Shown: one piece after another, positions 17,844 through 26,275 of the stretch
Layout of the letters: each line of letters begins with the position of its first letter
Numbering within the stretch: the stretch's first letter is position 1
Source of the DNA: an uncultured Lachnospiraceae bacterium
GTDB lineage: Bacteria; Bacillota; Clostridia; Lachnospirales; Lachnospiraceae
Direction: 5' to 3'
DNA: 36,721 nucleotides
NCBI GenBank assembly: GCA_910584845.1
Contig: CAJUDH010000026.1
Coordinates: forward strand, 1 to 36,721
Notes under the pieces: generated by a model
What the model was told of the DNA's origin: nothing
What the model saw: the letters and a program-made list of their open reading frames with translations, nothing else
Database searches by the model: none
Position numbers and translations under genes: made by a program

Positions 17844-17872
17844 TTGTTTCTGGCGGGAAAATGTGCTATACT
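17844..17872 (+). promoter_or_regulatory. Promoter of plus-strand cassette 1
   Basis: TTGTTT (17844-17849) and TATACT (17867-17872) with a 17-base spacer, upstream of the SUKH-3 gene. The block with GGGAAAATGTGCTATA is repeated almost identically before the next gene at 18620-18648. Confidence 0.65.
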
Positions 17873-17920
17873 TGGGTTAACAAACTAACCGGCAAATCGG
17901 AATCGGAAGGTCTGAATTAT

Positions 17921-18493
17921 ATGAATATCTCCTTGATAGACGAATATGTATATTTGGTTTTGCTCGATAATAGCTGGACAGAAAAAAGGGATTTTCTTTT
18001 AGCGGATAGCTGGATAGAAAAAATAGAACAAGAAAGTAGTATTTCATGTTTCGAGTATGCAAGAAAAATTTTACATTTATTTGGCGGTATGAAATTTCGA
18101 GAGTTCTCACCAAAATCTGGTCAATATTTTTGGGGGAAATGTAATGGTGAGGTCAATCGTTTAGAAAAATGGTATTTGCATCCTTTGGAGCGATTGAATC
18201 ATTTAAGCGAAAGAAAATCAATTGGCACCTATACCGGAGCAACTTTTACTTTTGATGCGTGGGCTGCTTTTTTAAACTTTGAAATCGTAATTGATTTGAA
18301 AACGGCAGAGCAAGTGATCGGTGAAAAACTATTTCCCATAGGGACTGTTGAACCAGACGGAATAACCTGTGCCGCTGAAAGCGGAAACATTTACACGCTA
18401 TTTGACGACAGTATTTTCTTATCAGGTAATTGTATAGAAAACTATTTGAATATGTTGTTTATCTACGAACGAAACCCCAAACGGCTAATGTAA
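17921..18493 (+). CDS. SUKH-3-like immunity protein
   Basis: SUKH-superfamily proteins bind and neutralise nuclease or other toxins of polymorphic toxin systems. The 190-residue protein starts at an ATG with GGAAGG about 10 bases upstream. The C-terminal half matches the SUKH-3 pattern: VIGEKLFPIGTVEPDG, then AESGNIYTLFDDSIFLSGN. The N-terminal half has the helix CFEYARKILHLFGG typical for the family. It is a single-gene cassette with its own promoter and a downstream repeat element. Confidence 0.65.
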   Translation: MNISLIDEYVYLVLLDNSWTEKRDFLLADSWIEKIEQESSISCFEYARKILHLFGGMKFREFSPKSGQYFWGKCNGEVNRLEKWYLHPLERLNHLSERKSIGTYTGATFTFDAWAAFLNFEIVIDLKTAEQVIGEKLFPIGTVEPDGITCAAESGNIYTLFDDSIFLSGNCIENYLNMLFIYERNPKRLM

Positions 18494-18529
18494 GAGAACC
18501 ATTTCCGTTTATCCGGCAGATAGAAAGCT

Positions 18530-18558
18530 AAAACAGAGTGGTGGGTCAGGTGTTGACT
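18530..18558 (+). repeat. Post-gene repeat, copy A
   Basis: The 29-base element after the SUKH-3 gene has the pattern AAAACAGA, two to three variable bases, GG(T/C)GGGTCAGGT, one base, TTG(A/G)CT. Copy B is at 19193-19222. In copy A the stem is weak (TGGTGG 18539-18544 with CCACCA 18572-18577). Confidence 0.6.
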
Positions 18559-18619
18559 TGCGAAAAAAATACCACCATCCTTTGCCAGTCTGGATAGTCG
18601 GAACGGAATCGGATGTGTA

Positions 18620-18648
18620 TTGTTTTCAGCAGGAAAATGTACTATATT
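18620..18648 (+). promoter_or_regulatory. Promoter of plus-strand cassette 2
   Basis: TTGTTT (18620-18625) and TATATT (18643-18648), spacer 17. The spacer shares GGAAAATGT and surrounding bases with the promoter at 17844-17872. Confidence 0.65.
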
Positions 18649-18698
18649 TATAACCGGAAAATCAAAAATTGTGATTTTGAAAGGAAAGGTGATTTATT

Positions 18699-19157
18699 AT
18701 GGAAGAAATTATTAGAAAGCGTGAAGTCCCATCTATGCCAGAGGGCATTCAAATTCAAATGGCCAGCCGAGGTGCGCTCCCCAGCCAGACAATCCAAGAT
18801 ATTTCAGAGTTAGGTATCCGGGAGATTGTGGAAAATGTCCGTACCGGAAAATATCACAGCGTAATGATGGCCCCAGATGAGGATAACGAGGAAGGCTTTT
18901 TGATGATGGAATCCTCTCCTGACCTGATTTTTTTGCAAATCTGGGACGCTGAAACGGATACTGCTTGGGCTTGCTTTGACCCAGAACTTTTAGAATCTAA
19001 TGAAGAAGCCCCCATTACGCCGAGCGATGGACAGTCCGTTTTCCCTTTGAAATGCACTATGCGGGATCGAGAGTTGGCGGCAAAATGCGTTGAATGGTAT
19101 GCTCACACATGTGAGCCATATCCTGGTATGGACTGGCTGAAGGACACCATGGAATAA
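18699..19157 (+). CDS. Putative immunity protein, unrecognised family
   Basis: A 152-residue acidic protein with a good upstream purine run (GGAAAGGTGATTT). The C-terminal block GQSVFPLKCTMRDRELAAKCVEWYAHT followed by PYPGMDW resembles proteins found in toxin-immunity loci (Imm1-like), but I cannot assign it firmly. It is the second member of a pair of single-gene cassettes with matching promoters and trailers. Confidence 0.55.
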   Translation: MEEIIRKREVPSMPEGIQIQMASRGALPSQTIQDISELGIREIVENVRTGKYHSVMMAPDEDNEEGFLMMESSPDLIFLQIWDAETDTAWACFDPELLESNEEAPITPSDGQSVFPLKCTMRDRELAAKCVEWYAHTCEPYPGMDWLKDTME

Positions 19158-19192
19158 AACAACTTCCAGTTTGTAGGGCAAAGGAAAAATTC

Positions 19193-19222
19193 AAAACAGA
19201 AGCGGCGGGTCAGGTATTGGCT
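19193..19222 (+). repeat. Post-gene repeat, copy B
   Basis: A 30-base copy of the element at 18530-18558 with the same order: AAAACAGA, GGCGGGTCAGGT, TTGGCT. Here the G-rich part forms the left arm of a perfect terminator stem. Confidence 0.6.
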
Positions 19223-19232
19223 ATCCCGCCGC
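19202..19232. terminator. Bidirectional terminator between convergent units
   Basis: GCGGCGGG (19202-19209) pairs perfectly with CCCGCCGC (19225-19232). The plus side continues CTTGTCTTTT; the minus side continues TTCTGTTTTGAATTTTT. It can thus end both the plus-strand cassette and the minus-strand immunity array. Confidence 0.7.
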
Positions 19233-19469
19233 CTTGTCTTTTACCGCCCTATATCCTGCGCTCTGCAGAGTTGCTGTCCCTGCCGCAAGATACGGTAAAC
19301 GATCTTTCGGCATTCCATATTCCCCATGTATAACCGCATTTACAATACCCGTTCCATCGTTTCTTCACTACTACAAATATCTCAATTCTACTCATCCTTA
19401 ACTCCATATAACGGCACACTTTCTGCAACCATAGATAAGGATTCATCCGGCTGAAATTGATATATGACA

Positions 19470-19707
19470 TTATTTGATTGAAAATGGATCGCCGGAAGCT
19501 TTCTTAAAATTTTCTGCCTGCGCCATCACTTTTTCAAATATTTCTTCATCCCATTCAGGCGGATAGCCATTTTGATAAAGGAGAAATATCAAAGAATGCC
19601 TTTTCCTCATATGAAATGCCCAACCTTTCAAAAGGTATTTTATCCTCTTGCAAATCCTGAAAAATATTCAGCAATTTGTCAGATAAATTATCCACAAAAT
19701 CTGCTAC
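19470..19707 (-). pseudogene. Type I restriction subunit HsdR, C-terminal relic with internal deletion
   Basis: One frame reads ADFVDNLSDKLLNIFQDLQE and then IPFERLGISYEEKAFFDI; a second frame, offset by one base, reads LYQNGYPPEWDEEIFEKVMA and ends QAENFKK...stop. Both blocks are typical of the extreme C-terminus of one branch of HsdR motor-nuclease subunits (EEKAFYDIL and LLYKNGYPPEW), where they are normally separated by about 50 residues. The intervening part has been deleted and the frame changed. A stop (19708-19710) precedes the relic. Confidence 0.6.
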
Positions 19708-19714
19708 CTATAAT

Positions 19715-20281
19715 TCATTGATTGTTTTGGTTATTGGCATGCTGTGAATCCGTTTTACCGGAATCGTTCCTGTTATTGTTCTGCCATTCAAAATAAATCT
19801 GATACAGTTTCACATAATACGCAAACGCTTCCACAAGCTGTGGCTCTACTGTTTTTTCTGAAAGGATCTTCTTTGCCGCACCTACAATATTTTCAAATTC
19901 CTCTTTTGTAATACAGCTGCTCTCCGGAAAATGATGCTGTCCCCACCATAAGGATTCAAGCTGCTCCCGAAAATAAAGCTGAACTGTCTGCGAATCACAT
20001 TTTTCATGCATATAGGCACACTTCAAAATGGAATAAAAATCATGTTCCAGCATTGGATCGTGTGGATTATAACAATTTCCAAAAATCTGGTACGCCCACC
20101 GCATCTGCGGCATTTTATTCTTCTCGCATTCACGCCCTAAGTAGCTGTCAAGCAGTTCTGCTATCTGAAACGGCAGATGACGCCTGGGCAGACTATCACC
20201 TGGAAATTTCATCTCATCTAAGTATTCCCTGCAAAATTGGAACAAAACAGCGTCTGCGTCTATATCCTCAATTAGTGGCAT
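19715..20281 (-). CDS. Hypothetical protein of the immunity array
   Basis: The 188-residue acidic protein begins MPLIEDIDADAVLFQFCREY. GGAG lies 9 bases before this ATG, which overlaps the stop of the upstream gene by 10 bases. The sequence is helical and Trp/Tyr-rich with a polar, Asn-rich tail (NNNRNDSGKT). I do not recognise the family. It is the last intact gene of the minus-strand array. Confidence 0.6.
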   Translation of the reverse strand: MPLIEDIDADAVLFQFCREYLDEMKFPGDSLPRRHLPFQIAELLDSYLGRECEKNKMPQMRWAYQIFGNCYNPHDPMLEHDFYSILKCAYMHEKCDSQTVQLYFREQLESLWWGQHHFPESSCITKEEFENIVGAAKKILSEKTVEPQLVEAFAYYVKLYQIYFEWQNNNRNDSGKTDSQHANNQNNQ

Positions 20282-20607
20282 GCCGAAGTTCTCCAATCTG
20301 TTAACAGGAATAATCCTGCTCTAATTCCTCCTGTGTGGGGTTCTGATTTGCTGCTCCATTCTACCCCGGCACCCATCATGTCGTATATACCCTCTTCATG
20401 TATCGTGACAACACCGCCGTTTACCACATCTAGATACACCAGATACCCATATACCTTTCCAAACTCAATAAACCCTGCCTCCAAAAAGCAAGGGCAATAA
20501 TCCTGCGTTTTCTGTTCTTGTTGGAGATTTTTCAAAAATTCTGCCCTACTGTTTCCCTGGATATTATGGTTACCAGCTATCCCAATAACTTGGCTTTGTT
20601 GGATCAA
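20272..20607 (-). CDS. Hypothetical protein of the immunity array
   Basis: I favour the TTG at 20607 (GGAGG six bases upstream), giving 111 residues; an ATG two codons earlier directly touches the GGAGG and is less likely. The mid-part is strand-rich (EFGKVYGYLVYLDVVNGGVVTIHEEGIYDMMGAGVEW). It overlaps the upstream gene by 38 bases and the downstream one by 10, so its translation depends on coupling. Family not recognised. Confidence 0.5.
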   Translation of the reverse strand: MIQQSQVIGIAGNHNIQGNSRAEFLKNLQQEQKTQDYCPCFLEAGFIEFGKVYGYLVYLDVVNGGVVTIHEEGIYDMMGAGVEWSSKSEPHTGGIRAGLFLLTDWRTSACH

Positions 20608-21225
20608 ATTCATCCTCCCAATAACGGTATAAGTCATATATTCGGTTCTTGTCACGGCCTTTTCCGGATTTTATCATACATACGAACACTGTCTGGCTGG
20701 GAGGAAAATACTTCAGCTTGCTTTTCAACTTCATTATCACAGGTTTATTGACAAAGAGTTCCCGCTTCGGCCTCGCAAAATGCCCCCAATACAGTTGAGG
20801 ATAATATTTTATGACCACTTCCCCAAGATAGATAGAAATGTCCAGCGCAAGAGACAGCGTTTCGTCTGTATATTTCATGATTATTTTTCGTATATTCTCC
20901 TCCACCCACTTCGGATATTTGGAAACACTATACTCGATTTCTTTCTTGGTCTTGGGAATCTGTTTGATTTTTGTTTCATACCAATCCCATAATGGGATTA
21001 GTGATTCCGGTGAATAGTCAAAGGGCTGGCTTTCCGGACGATCCTCCTTCATATATTCCCAGAGCATAGCAATCCGGTTAGGGATTTCATTCTTATACCA
21101 CAAAAATATTCCTTAGCCCGTTTGGGTGTCAATTCAAAAAAGGCGTAATTATCAAAAAACTGCCGGGCAGCGATTTTATTATGATTAGCAAAATCGAAAG
21201 GTGCAGTCATTAAGGAATAGCTCAT
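20570..21225 (-). pseudogene. Array protein interrupted by one-base frameshift in a T5 run
   Basis: A first frame from the ATG at 21225 (AGGAGG about 10 bases upstream) reads MSYSLMTAPFDFANHNKIAA to ELTPKRAKEYF; the next frame continues WYKNEIPNRIAMLWEYMK to YWDSW at 20570. The two halves join naturally if the T5 run on the minus strand (21102-21106) had one more T: EYF-L-WYKNEIP. The LDYSPESL-like block (FDYSPESLIPLWDWY) is familiar from small Firmicutes array proteins. Intact length would be about 218 residues. It may be a true mutation, slippage-prone phase variation, or a sequencing error. Confidence 0.65.
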
Positions 21226-21254
21226 GAACAATCAGCCTCCTTTTCCAAACATTT

Positions 21255-22490
21255 TTATTTTCTCCGCCAGACACCAAACAGGCTTTTCTTGTAATGCTTC
21301 AGCGCCTCCGTTGCCGGCTCATAATTCCCCGCCGCTTTCAGATACCCCACGCCCTTTTCAATATCCTCCCGCACACCAATCCCTTCGGCATACATCATCC
21401 CCAGCCCATAGCTTTTATAGGGCGTATCCTGGCTTTTCTCCAGAAATGCTTTTCCCCGTGCCGGGTTCTGCTGGCAGCCGCGCCCCAACAGATAACAGAT
21501 TCCCAGAAGATCGTACTTGACATATTCCGATTCCTCATCCCTCTCCAGCCACTGAACCGCCCGCGCATAGTCAGTTTCCGTCCCCCAGCCGTGGAAATAC
21601 AAGCGTCCCAGCTGGCGGCAGGCATAGCTGTCATTGCCATAGCTGGCGGTTTTTTCGTAGCACTCCAAGGCATAGGGCAGACTGCGCTCCACCGCCTTGC
21701 CGTTCCAATAAATATCCCCTATGATATGCCAGCTCCAGAGATGTCCTGCCTCTGCCGCTTTCAGCGCCCAGGGAAGAGCTTCTTTATCGTTATCCTCTGT
21801 ATAGGCCAGATAATGGGCATAGGCATACATCCACTCCGGGTAGCCCCGTTCTGCGCCCTGGCGCATAATGGGAACTTCCTTTCCCGGCTCTGGCGGAATA
21901 TATTCTCCCCGCCCATACTGGTAATACTGGCCGTAATTCCGCCCCGCCAGTATCATGCCGCCGGAAAATGATTTCTCAAACCAGGGGAGGCACTGTTTTA
22001 TTTGCAAGCGTTTCCATTCGTTCCAGGCTCCCTTATTTGCGAAGTTACTTTCCTTTTGATCTTCGATCTCTATGATGTCCAGAAAATAATAGGTGTTCCC
22101 AATCATGTACTGGCAGAATGCGCATCCGTTCTCGGCTTTTTCATAGATTACATCCCATGCTTCTTTTATGCTCTCAAAAGGCATAATCTCCCGTAGCTCC
22201 GGTGTCAGCATATCCATACGCAGCGCCCCCAGAACCGCAGCGGCGCTGCCCAGGGAGATTGCCTGATGGAGCATGGCATAAGCCGCCGCCTCGTTTTCTT
22301 CAAAGGGATGGTATTCCCAGCTGTAACAGGAGCCGGAAAAACAACGGGAGAGGATATAGCAGGCATCCCCATCGTCTTCCTTTGCCGCAAGCAATAATGC
22401 GTCCGCCGCCGCTGTTGCCTTGTCGTTATCACAGCAATAATAAAGATCCTCAATGGCCTTATCCACTACATCGCTAAAATACTTACCCAT
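21255..22490 (-). CDS. Sel1-like repeat protein
   Basis: The 411-residue protein is built of Sel1/TPR-like helical hairpins. Clear copies include ALPWALKAAEAGHLWSWHIIG, ALECYEKTASYGNDSYACRQLGRLYFHG and the GIGVREDIEKGVGYLKAAG unit near the end, with the usual A-x-x-x-L-G-x-x-Y-x-x-G pattern. Such proteins act as binding scaffolds; in toxin-immunity arrays they recur as putative immunity or adaptor proteins. It overlaps the upstream membrane-protein gene by 8 bases, so the two are coupled. Confidence 0.75.
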   Translation of the reverse strand: MGKYFSDVVDKAIEDLYYCCDNDKATAAADALLLAAKEDDGDACYILSRCFSGSCYSWEYHPFEENEAAAYAMLHQAISLGSAAAVLGALRMDMLTPELREIMPFESIKEAWDVIYEKAENGCAFCQYMIGNTYYFLDIIEIEDQKESNFANKGAWNEWKRLQIKQCLPWFEKSFSGGMILAGRNYGQYYQYGRGEYIPPEPGKEVPIMRQGAERGYPEWMYAYAHYLAYTEDNDKEALPWALKAAEAGHLWSWHIIGDIYWNGKAVERSLPYALECYEKTASYGNDSYACRQLGRLYFHGWGTETDYARAVQWLERDEESEYVKYDLLGICYLLGRGCQQNPARGKAFLEKSQDTPYKSYGLGMMYAEGIGVREDIEKGVGYLKAAGNYEPATEALKHYKKSLFGVWRRK

Positions 22491-23745
22491 GTTTCTTTTT
22501 TCCCTTTCTGTTTGTTTTTTCTATCTGGCTGGTAATATCAGCCCAACCGCTCATTTCTTCAAAAACACCGGAATTCAAATAATTGACCAGCCAGAATTTC
22601 ACCTGCGTCACGGTTCCTTCTTTCGCCAGAAACCTGGTATCCCCTTTTCCCGTGTTATTGGTACACCAGATCACCATCAGGTCATTTTGAACGCCGGGGA
22701 AGAGATCGATTCCCCGCGTTCCCCATTCCAGGAATACCTTTGTGTATGTTCCTTCATGGATGCCGTCAATGGCCAGTTCCACATCCCTGGCAGAGAAAAA
22801 TGTGTGTTCATCATGCCAGCTCTCTCCAAAAATCACCAGAAGCTGACGCCAATTCCGCATTTGGCCTTTCTGTTCTCTTTGAAGCTGCTGCCAGAAAGAT
22901 TTTATGTGTTCCTCCGTCTGACGGGTATCCATTTCGCTCTTCCCCGCCGTAATATCCTCCGTATTTGTCAAAGCATCGGTTGTGTTAAAATTGGCAATTG
23001 GCTCTGTTGTTTCATCTTTATCTTCTGGGCTGTCTTCTTCGCCTGGACAGATGCTGCCTTCCTCCCATCCGGTGTCCTCTTCCTCGCAGTTCTCATCTTC
23101 ATCATCATATTCGTTCCATAAAGACGCATTCTCCATTTTATTCCATCCCGAAAGATCAGCGCTGCCAGTCAGGAGTTTTTCAAACCAGTCCTTCGCCTCG
23201 TCAAACTCTACGCTTTTATGGTACGATTCATATCCGCCCTTAGATTCGTCCAAAAATACTGTTAATCCAAAGAGTTGGTGATACATGCAGAAAATCTGGC
23301 TTATATTCCCAGTCTCCTGTACGGCAAAAGGCGGCAGGATCTGGAGTTTGAAAACGCCCCCTTTATCACTTCCCATCAGGCTTTCCATCTGTTTTTGTAA
23401 AACCTCCGCCGTAACATTGGATGTCCTGTTTCCGGATGTGTCCGTAAGGATAAACTGGCTGTCCGGTGCCTGATCCGTTTTTTTATCCGGCCCCACCAGA
23501 TCACGCACCCCGTCCCATATTCCCAGCAAGCCAAAGCCCGCCATGCCAAGCCCGATCAGAAGGCGGACAATGCCAACCCCTTCCTTTATTTCAGCAAGAC
23601 CTATGGCTACCAGACCAAAACCTAGAAATGCAGCATAGCCTCCCAATATAAGCGGCATTAGCCGTAGCCGTTTTCCTGTTCTGTTCTTTTTTCTCATAAT
23701 GTACTCATACCTTGCTAACCTTTTTTCAAGCTGCTTTTGAATCAT
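22483..23745 (-). CDS. Membrane-anchored acidic protein of the immunity array
   Basis: 420 residues. Two hydrophobic helices lie near 30-75 (LMPLILGGYAAFLGFGLVAIG and IVRLLIGLGMAGFGLLGIW), followed by a soluble domain with a very acidic segment about 215-260 (Asp/Glu-rich). The C-terminal third is mixed alpha/beta with FLEWGTRGIDLFPGVQND. The family is not recognised. Its ATG comes 3 bases after the stop of the upstream gene with no clear ribosome binding site; it overlaps the Sel1 gene downstream. It may place the Sel1 partner at the membrane. Confidence 0.6.
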   Translation of the reverse strand: MIQKQLEKRLARYEYIMRKKNRTGKRLRLMPLILGGYAAFLGFGLVAIGLAEIKEGVGIVRLLIGLGMAGFGLLGIWDGVRDLVGPDKKTDQAPDSQFILTDTSGNRTSNVTAEVLQKQMESLMGSDKGGVFKLQILPPFAVQETGNISQIFCMYHQLFGLTVFLDESKGGYESYHKSVEFDEAKDWFEKLLTGSADLSGWNKMENASLWNEYDDEDENCEEEDTGWEEGSICPGEEDSPEDKDETTEPIANFNTTDALTNTEDITAGKSEMDTRQTEEHIKSFWQQLQREQKGQMRNWRQLLVIFGESWHDEHTFFSARDVELAIDGIHEGTYTKVFLEWGTRGIDLFPGVQNDLMVIWCTNNTGKGDTRFLAKEGTVTQVKFWLVNYLNSGVFEEMSGWADITSQIEKTNRKGKKKHG

Positions 23746-23748
23746 GAA

Positions 23749-24519
23749 CTAAAATGCTAACAGCTTTGCAGCATATTCTTCCGGTAGAAGCGCATACTGG
23801 CGATATTCTTCCCGGAGAGCCGGATACTGCTCCGATGTAGCAGACAGCGCAGCTTTCAGCCCATTTTGAATGCGTTCTATAAATTGCCGGAACAGCGGTG
23901 TCTGGTAAACCTGTTCCTGTGCGTTCATTACGTCTGATGCTTTATTGGATGGGAGCGGCGTATTGGTAAGATCAATAAAGGCATCCGCCAGCATATTCAG
24001 CATTTCCTCCATTTCCGCAAAATCCACGTCCTGTTCATATTCCTCATATTCTTCAAAATCCAGCCTCCCACCGCTGATTGCAACCACTTCCATCAAAAGA
24101 ACAGAAAGCCATGTGAGTATCTGCCATTCACAGGTGCTTCCCCAGGGAAGATCTACATATTTTTCGTAAAATTCCTCCTGTGCGTCGGTTATTTCTTCCC
24201 CTACATTATAATTGAGAGTAGCAGCATAAAGGTTATTGGCAAAATCCTGAAAATCAGATGCTGCTTTTTTACCTTCCAGATAATCCCAAAGTACGTCAAG
24301 CGCCTCCTGACAAACATCCGAAACCGTCCTGCCCCTGTCTGCCAGGCCCTGGCGAAGCGTATGTATATATGGTTCCAGAATTAAGAGATTCCCCAAAAGC
24401 CGTAAATGGCTGCTGCTGTCCGCAAAGGCATCCTCAGCCATATCCTGAAAGCCCATGATCCAGTTGGCTGCCTTTGGCCCGTTCAGTGATGAAAAATCTG
24501 TATTAAGCGTATATTTCAT
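23749..24519 (-). CDS. Acidic helical protein of the immunity array
   Basis: The ATG at 24519 has AAGGAGG 6 bases upstream and gives 256 residues (MKYTLNTDFSSLNG start). It is strongly acidic and helical, with an EEYEEYEQDVDFAEMEEM segment. I do not recognise the family. It heads a coupled trio with the membrane protein and the Sel1 protein. Confidence 0.6.
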   Translation of the reverse strand: MKYTLNTDFSSLNGPKAANWIMGFQDMAEDAFADSSSHLRLLGNLLILEPYIHTLRQGLADRGRTVSDVCQEALDVLWDYLEGKKAASDFQDFANNLYAATLNYNVGEEITDAQEEFYEKYVDLPWGSTCEWQILTWLSVLLMEVVAISGGRLDFEEYEEYEQDVDFAEMEEMLNMLADAFIDLTNTPLPSNKASDVMNAQEQVYQTPLFRQFIERIQNGLKAALSATSEQYPALREEYRQYALLPEEYAAKLLAF

Positions 24520-24578
24520 AAGTTCCTCCTTGCCCTGTTTCTTTCTGTTCACATAAACAACAGATATTTATGCAATTT

Positions 24579-25508
24579 CTAGTAATGGTCAAAAGACAAT
24601 TTTATATTTTTTTCAATTTTTCTTAAGGTGCCTGTTCCGGCAGGATTGGCAGTTAATAAAGTCAGTGCAATGTCACCATCCAGTAAGACCAGCAAAGATT
24701 TTAAATCCTTACTGACATACGCCATTAAAATATGTGTGTTCATTTCAAGTAATTCTGTATGGCTGGAGAGTGGCGTGAATATTTGCAGGATATTTCCTGC
24801 TTTTTCCTGCAGGTAGGCAGGATCGCTGTGTAATGTTTCACTTCTAAAGTAGAAAGCAGAGTTATTGGATTCCTGAGCGATTATCTCTGCCCATTCGCAA
24901 AGTGAGTGTATTGCTGAATATAGGCAATATGCATCTAATGAGTTACAAATTCTTGGAGATTTCATCATTTTATATGGAACAATATTGGAATTTTCCGCCT
25001 CCTCCCAATATTGTAAATATGCCTGAACCGCCTTTTTCTTGCCATCCTCGTCACCAACTTCATTACAGGCATCAAATTCATCTTCAAATACGCAGGACTC
25101 GCCTTCCATATCATTTTCACTCCAATAATATAGTGAATTGGGTGTATCACTATCACATATTCCTATGATAACGTCAGACTCCGGCGAAGCAAAAAAACCC
25201 AGGTAGCCATTATCCCAACGTAATAATTCAAGTGGCCGGAGTTGGTAAGAATTTATGAGCAGATCTCCCATCATAATATATAATGTTCTGATTGGAGCCG
25301 GTAATTTAAAATGCAGACGTCTCTCTACAGCCTGTATTTCTTCTTCTGAATAACACCGTTTGGTACCTGTATATTCCTGCTTAACAAAATCCCGCAATAT
25401 CGTAAGTTCATTTTTTAAAGAATACATTTGATTTTCGCAATCTGCATAGTCATTGATTTTATTTTCATTTGGCATATCAATCCGTTTTAATGAATCTGTC
25501 TGTTTCAT
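24579..25508 (-). CDS. SUKH (SMI1/KNR4) family immunity protein
   Basis: The 309-residue protein has the SUKH signature: SEEEIQAVERRLHFKLPAPIRTLYIMMGD (helix followed by L-P-x-x-x-x-x-x-Y) and a later strand LELLRWDNGYLGFFASPESD. The start at 25508 has GGAGGG 7 bases upstream; a GTG 15 bases earlier is inside that site. The family neutralises polymorphic toxins by direct binding. The C-terminal ~100 residues extend beyond the SUKH core. Confidence 0.7.
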   Translation of the reverse strand: MKQTDSLKRIDMPNENKINDYADCENQMYSLKNELTILRDFVKQEYTGTKRCYSEEEIQAVERRLHFKLPAPIRTLYIMMGDLLINSYQLRPLELLRWDNGYLGFFASPESDVIIGICDSDTPNSLYYWSENDMEGESCVFEDEFDACNEVGDEDGKKKAVQAYLQYWEEAENSNIVPYKMMKSPRICNSLDAYCLYSAIHSLCEWAEIIAQESNNSAFYFRSETLHSDPAYLQEKAGNILQIFTPLSSHTELLEMNTHILMAYVSKDLKSLLVLLDGDIALTLLTANPAGTGTLRKIEKNIKLSFDHY

Positions 25509-25683
25509 GGATTTTCCCTCCACAAATTCTTGTTTTGTTTATTTCTTGGTAAGCTGGAATCTTTATCAATATTTCTGCGTTTCTTTTGATCTGGGAGGCT
25601 TCTCCTTCTTGTTTGCCAGCAGGTATATTGATCTTCCACTTTTCAAACATCCTTTCTATCCAAAATGCTTTCCTCGCATCCAT
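25477..25683 (-). other. Possible small protein or remnant in a 183-base gap
   Basis: A 68-codon frame fills the gap between the Imm42-like and SUKH genes and overlaps the start of the latter by about 30 bases. Its sequence is basic and helical (ERMFEKWKINIPAGKQEG). No convincing ribosome binding site is seen. It may be a gene remnant. Confidence 0.25.
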
Positions 25684-25691
25684 AAATCACA

Positions 25692-26213
25692 TCAATAACA
25701 AAATTTTTTTGACTTACCAAAAATAAATCCTTCCAGACCTGCTATAATTTCCCTCAACCCGCCAACTGTAAGAAAAGTTTCACTTATCATTATGTTTTCT
25801 AATTTATGCCTGGAGTTTTCCCTTTCATAAGTCAATTTACTTGCTAAAATCCTTATATTTACTCCATCACGGACTGCAAAAACAAAACAGTTACAATCTG
25901 ATAATGCGGCTGGGGTTATATTAAAACAATCATTATTATCGTTATGAATATCTTCTGGAAAAGTAATATCGTAAATTTCTGCAAAAGCCTGTTGTGGAGG
26001 CAGGGTATATAACCGTTTGTCTGTTGTAAGGTTCCTTAACTTCTGTCTCAAATATTCAATCTCACTTTCAAGAGTGGCTGTTACAACCTCTTTAGGATAA
26101 ATGTCACCATTTACACAAAAAAGCAGAACTCCATTACAAAACTTGTCATCTATATTCCATTCATTGATTACCCCACTCAGGATAGCAAATTTATAAGGAT
26201 CTCCTATTATCAT
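25692..26213 (-). CDS. Imm42-like immunity protein
   Basis: The 173-residue protein begins MIIGDPYKFAILSGVINEWN and continues FCNGVLLFCVNGDIYPKEVV, a pattern I associate with the Imm42 family of immunity proteins. The rest is mixed alpha/beta. AAAGGA lies upstream of the ATG. The toxin partner class cannot be deduced. Confidence 0.6.
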   Translation of the reverse strand: MIIGDPYKFAILSGVINEWNIDDKFCNGVLLFCVNGDIYPKEVVTATLESEIEYLRQKLRNLTTDKRLYTLPPQQAFAEIYDITFPEDIHNDNNDCFNITPAALSDCNCFVFAVRDGVNIRILASKLTYERENSRHKLENIMISETFLTVGGLREIIAGLEGFIFGKSKKFCY

Positions 26214-26275
26214 TGTCTGCCCGTTTTCCTTTCTGCCAACTTTACAAAATGCATTTCACACATCCTGACATCCTG

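Larger units (their letters stand above)
19158..19469. other. Spacer with repeat copy B, terminator and gene remnants
   Basis: Copy B of the post-gene repeat (19193-19222) and a strong terminator lie here. Beyond them, minus-strand frames contain short protein-like stretches (for example NAVIHGEYGMPKDRLPYL and YQFQPDESLSMVAESVPLYG) in different frames without starts, which looks like a broken gene of unknown type. Confidence 0.4.

Noticed and set aside
21294..21971. Plus-strand 225-codon frame opposite the Sel1 gene
   Set aside because: It is antisense to Sel1 repeats with no start signals; the minus-strand protein has clear repeat structure.
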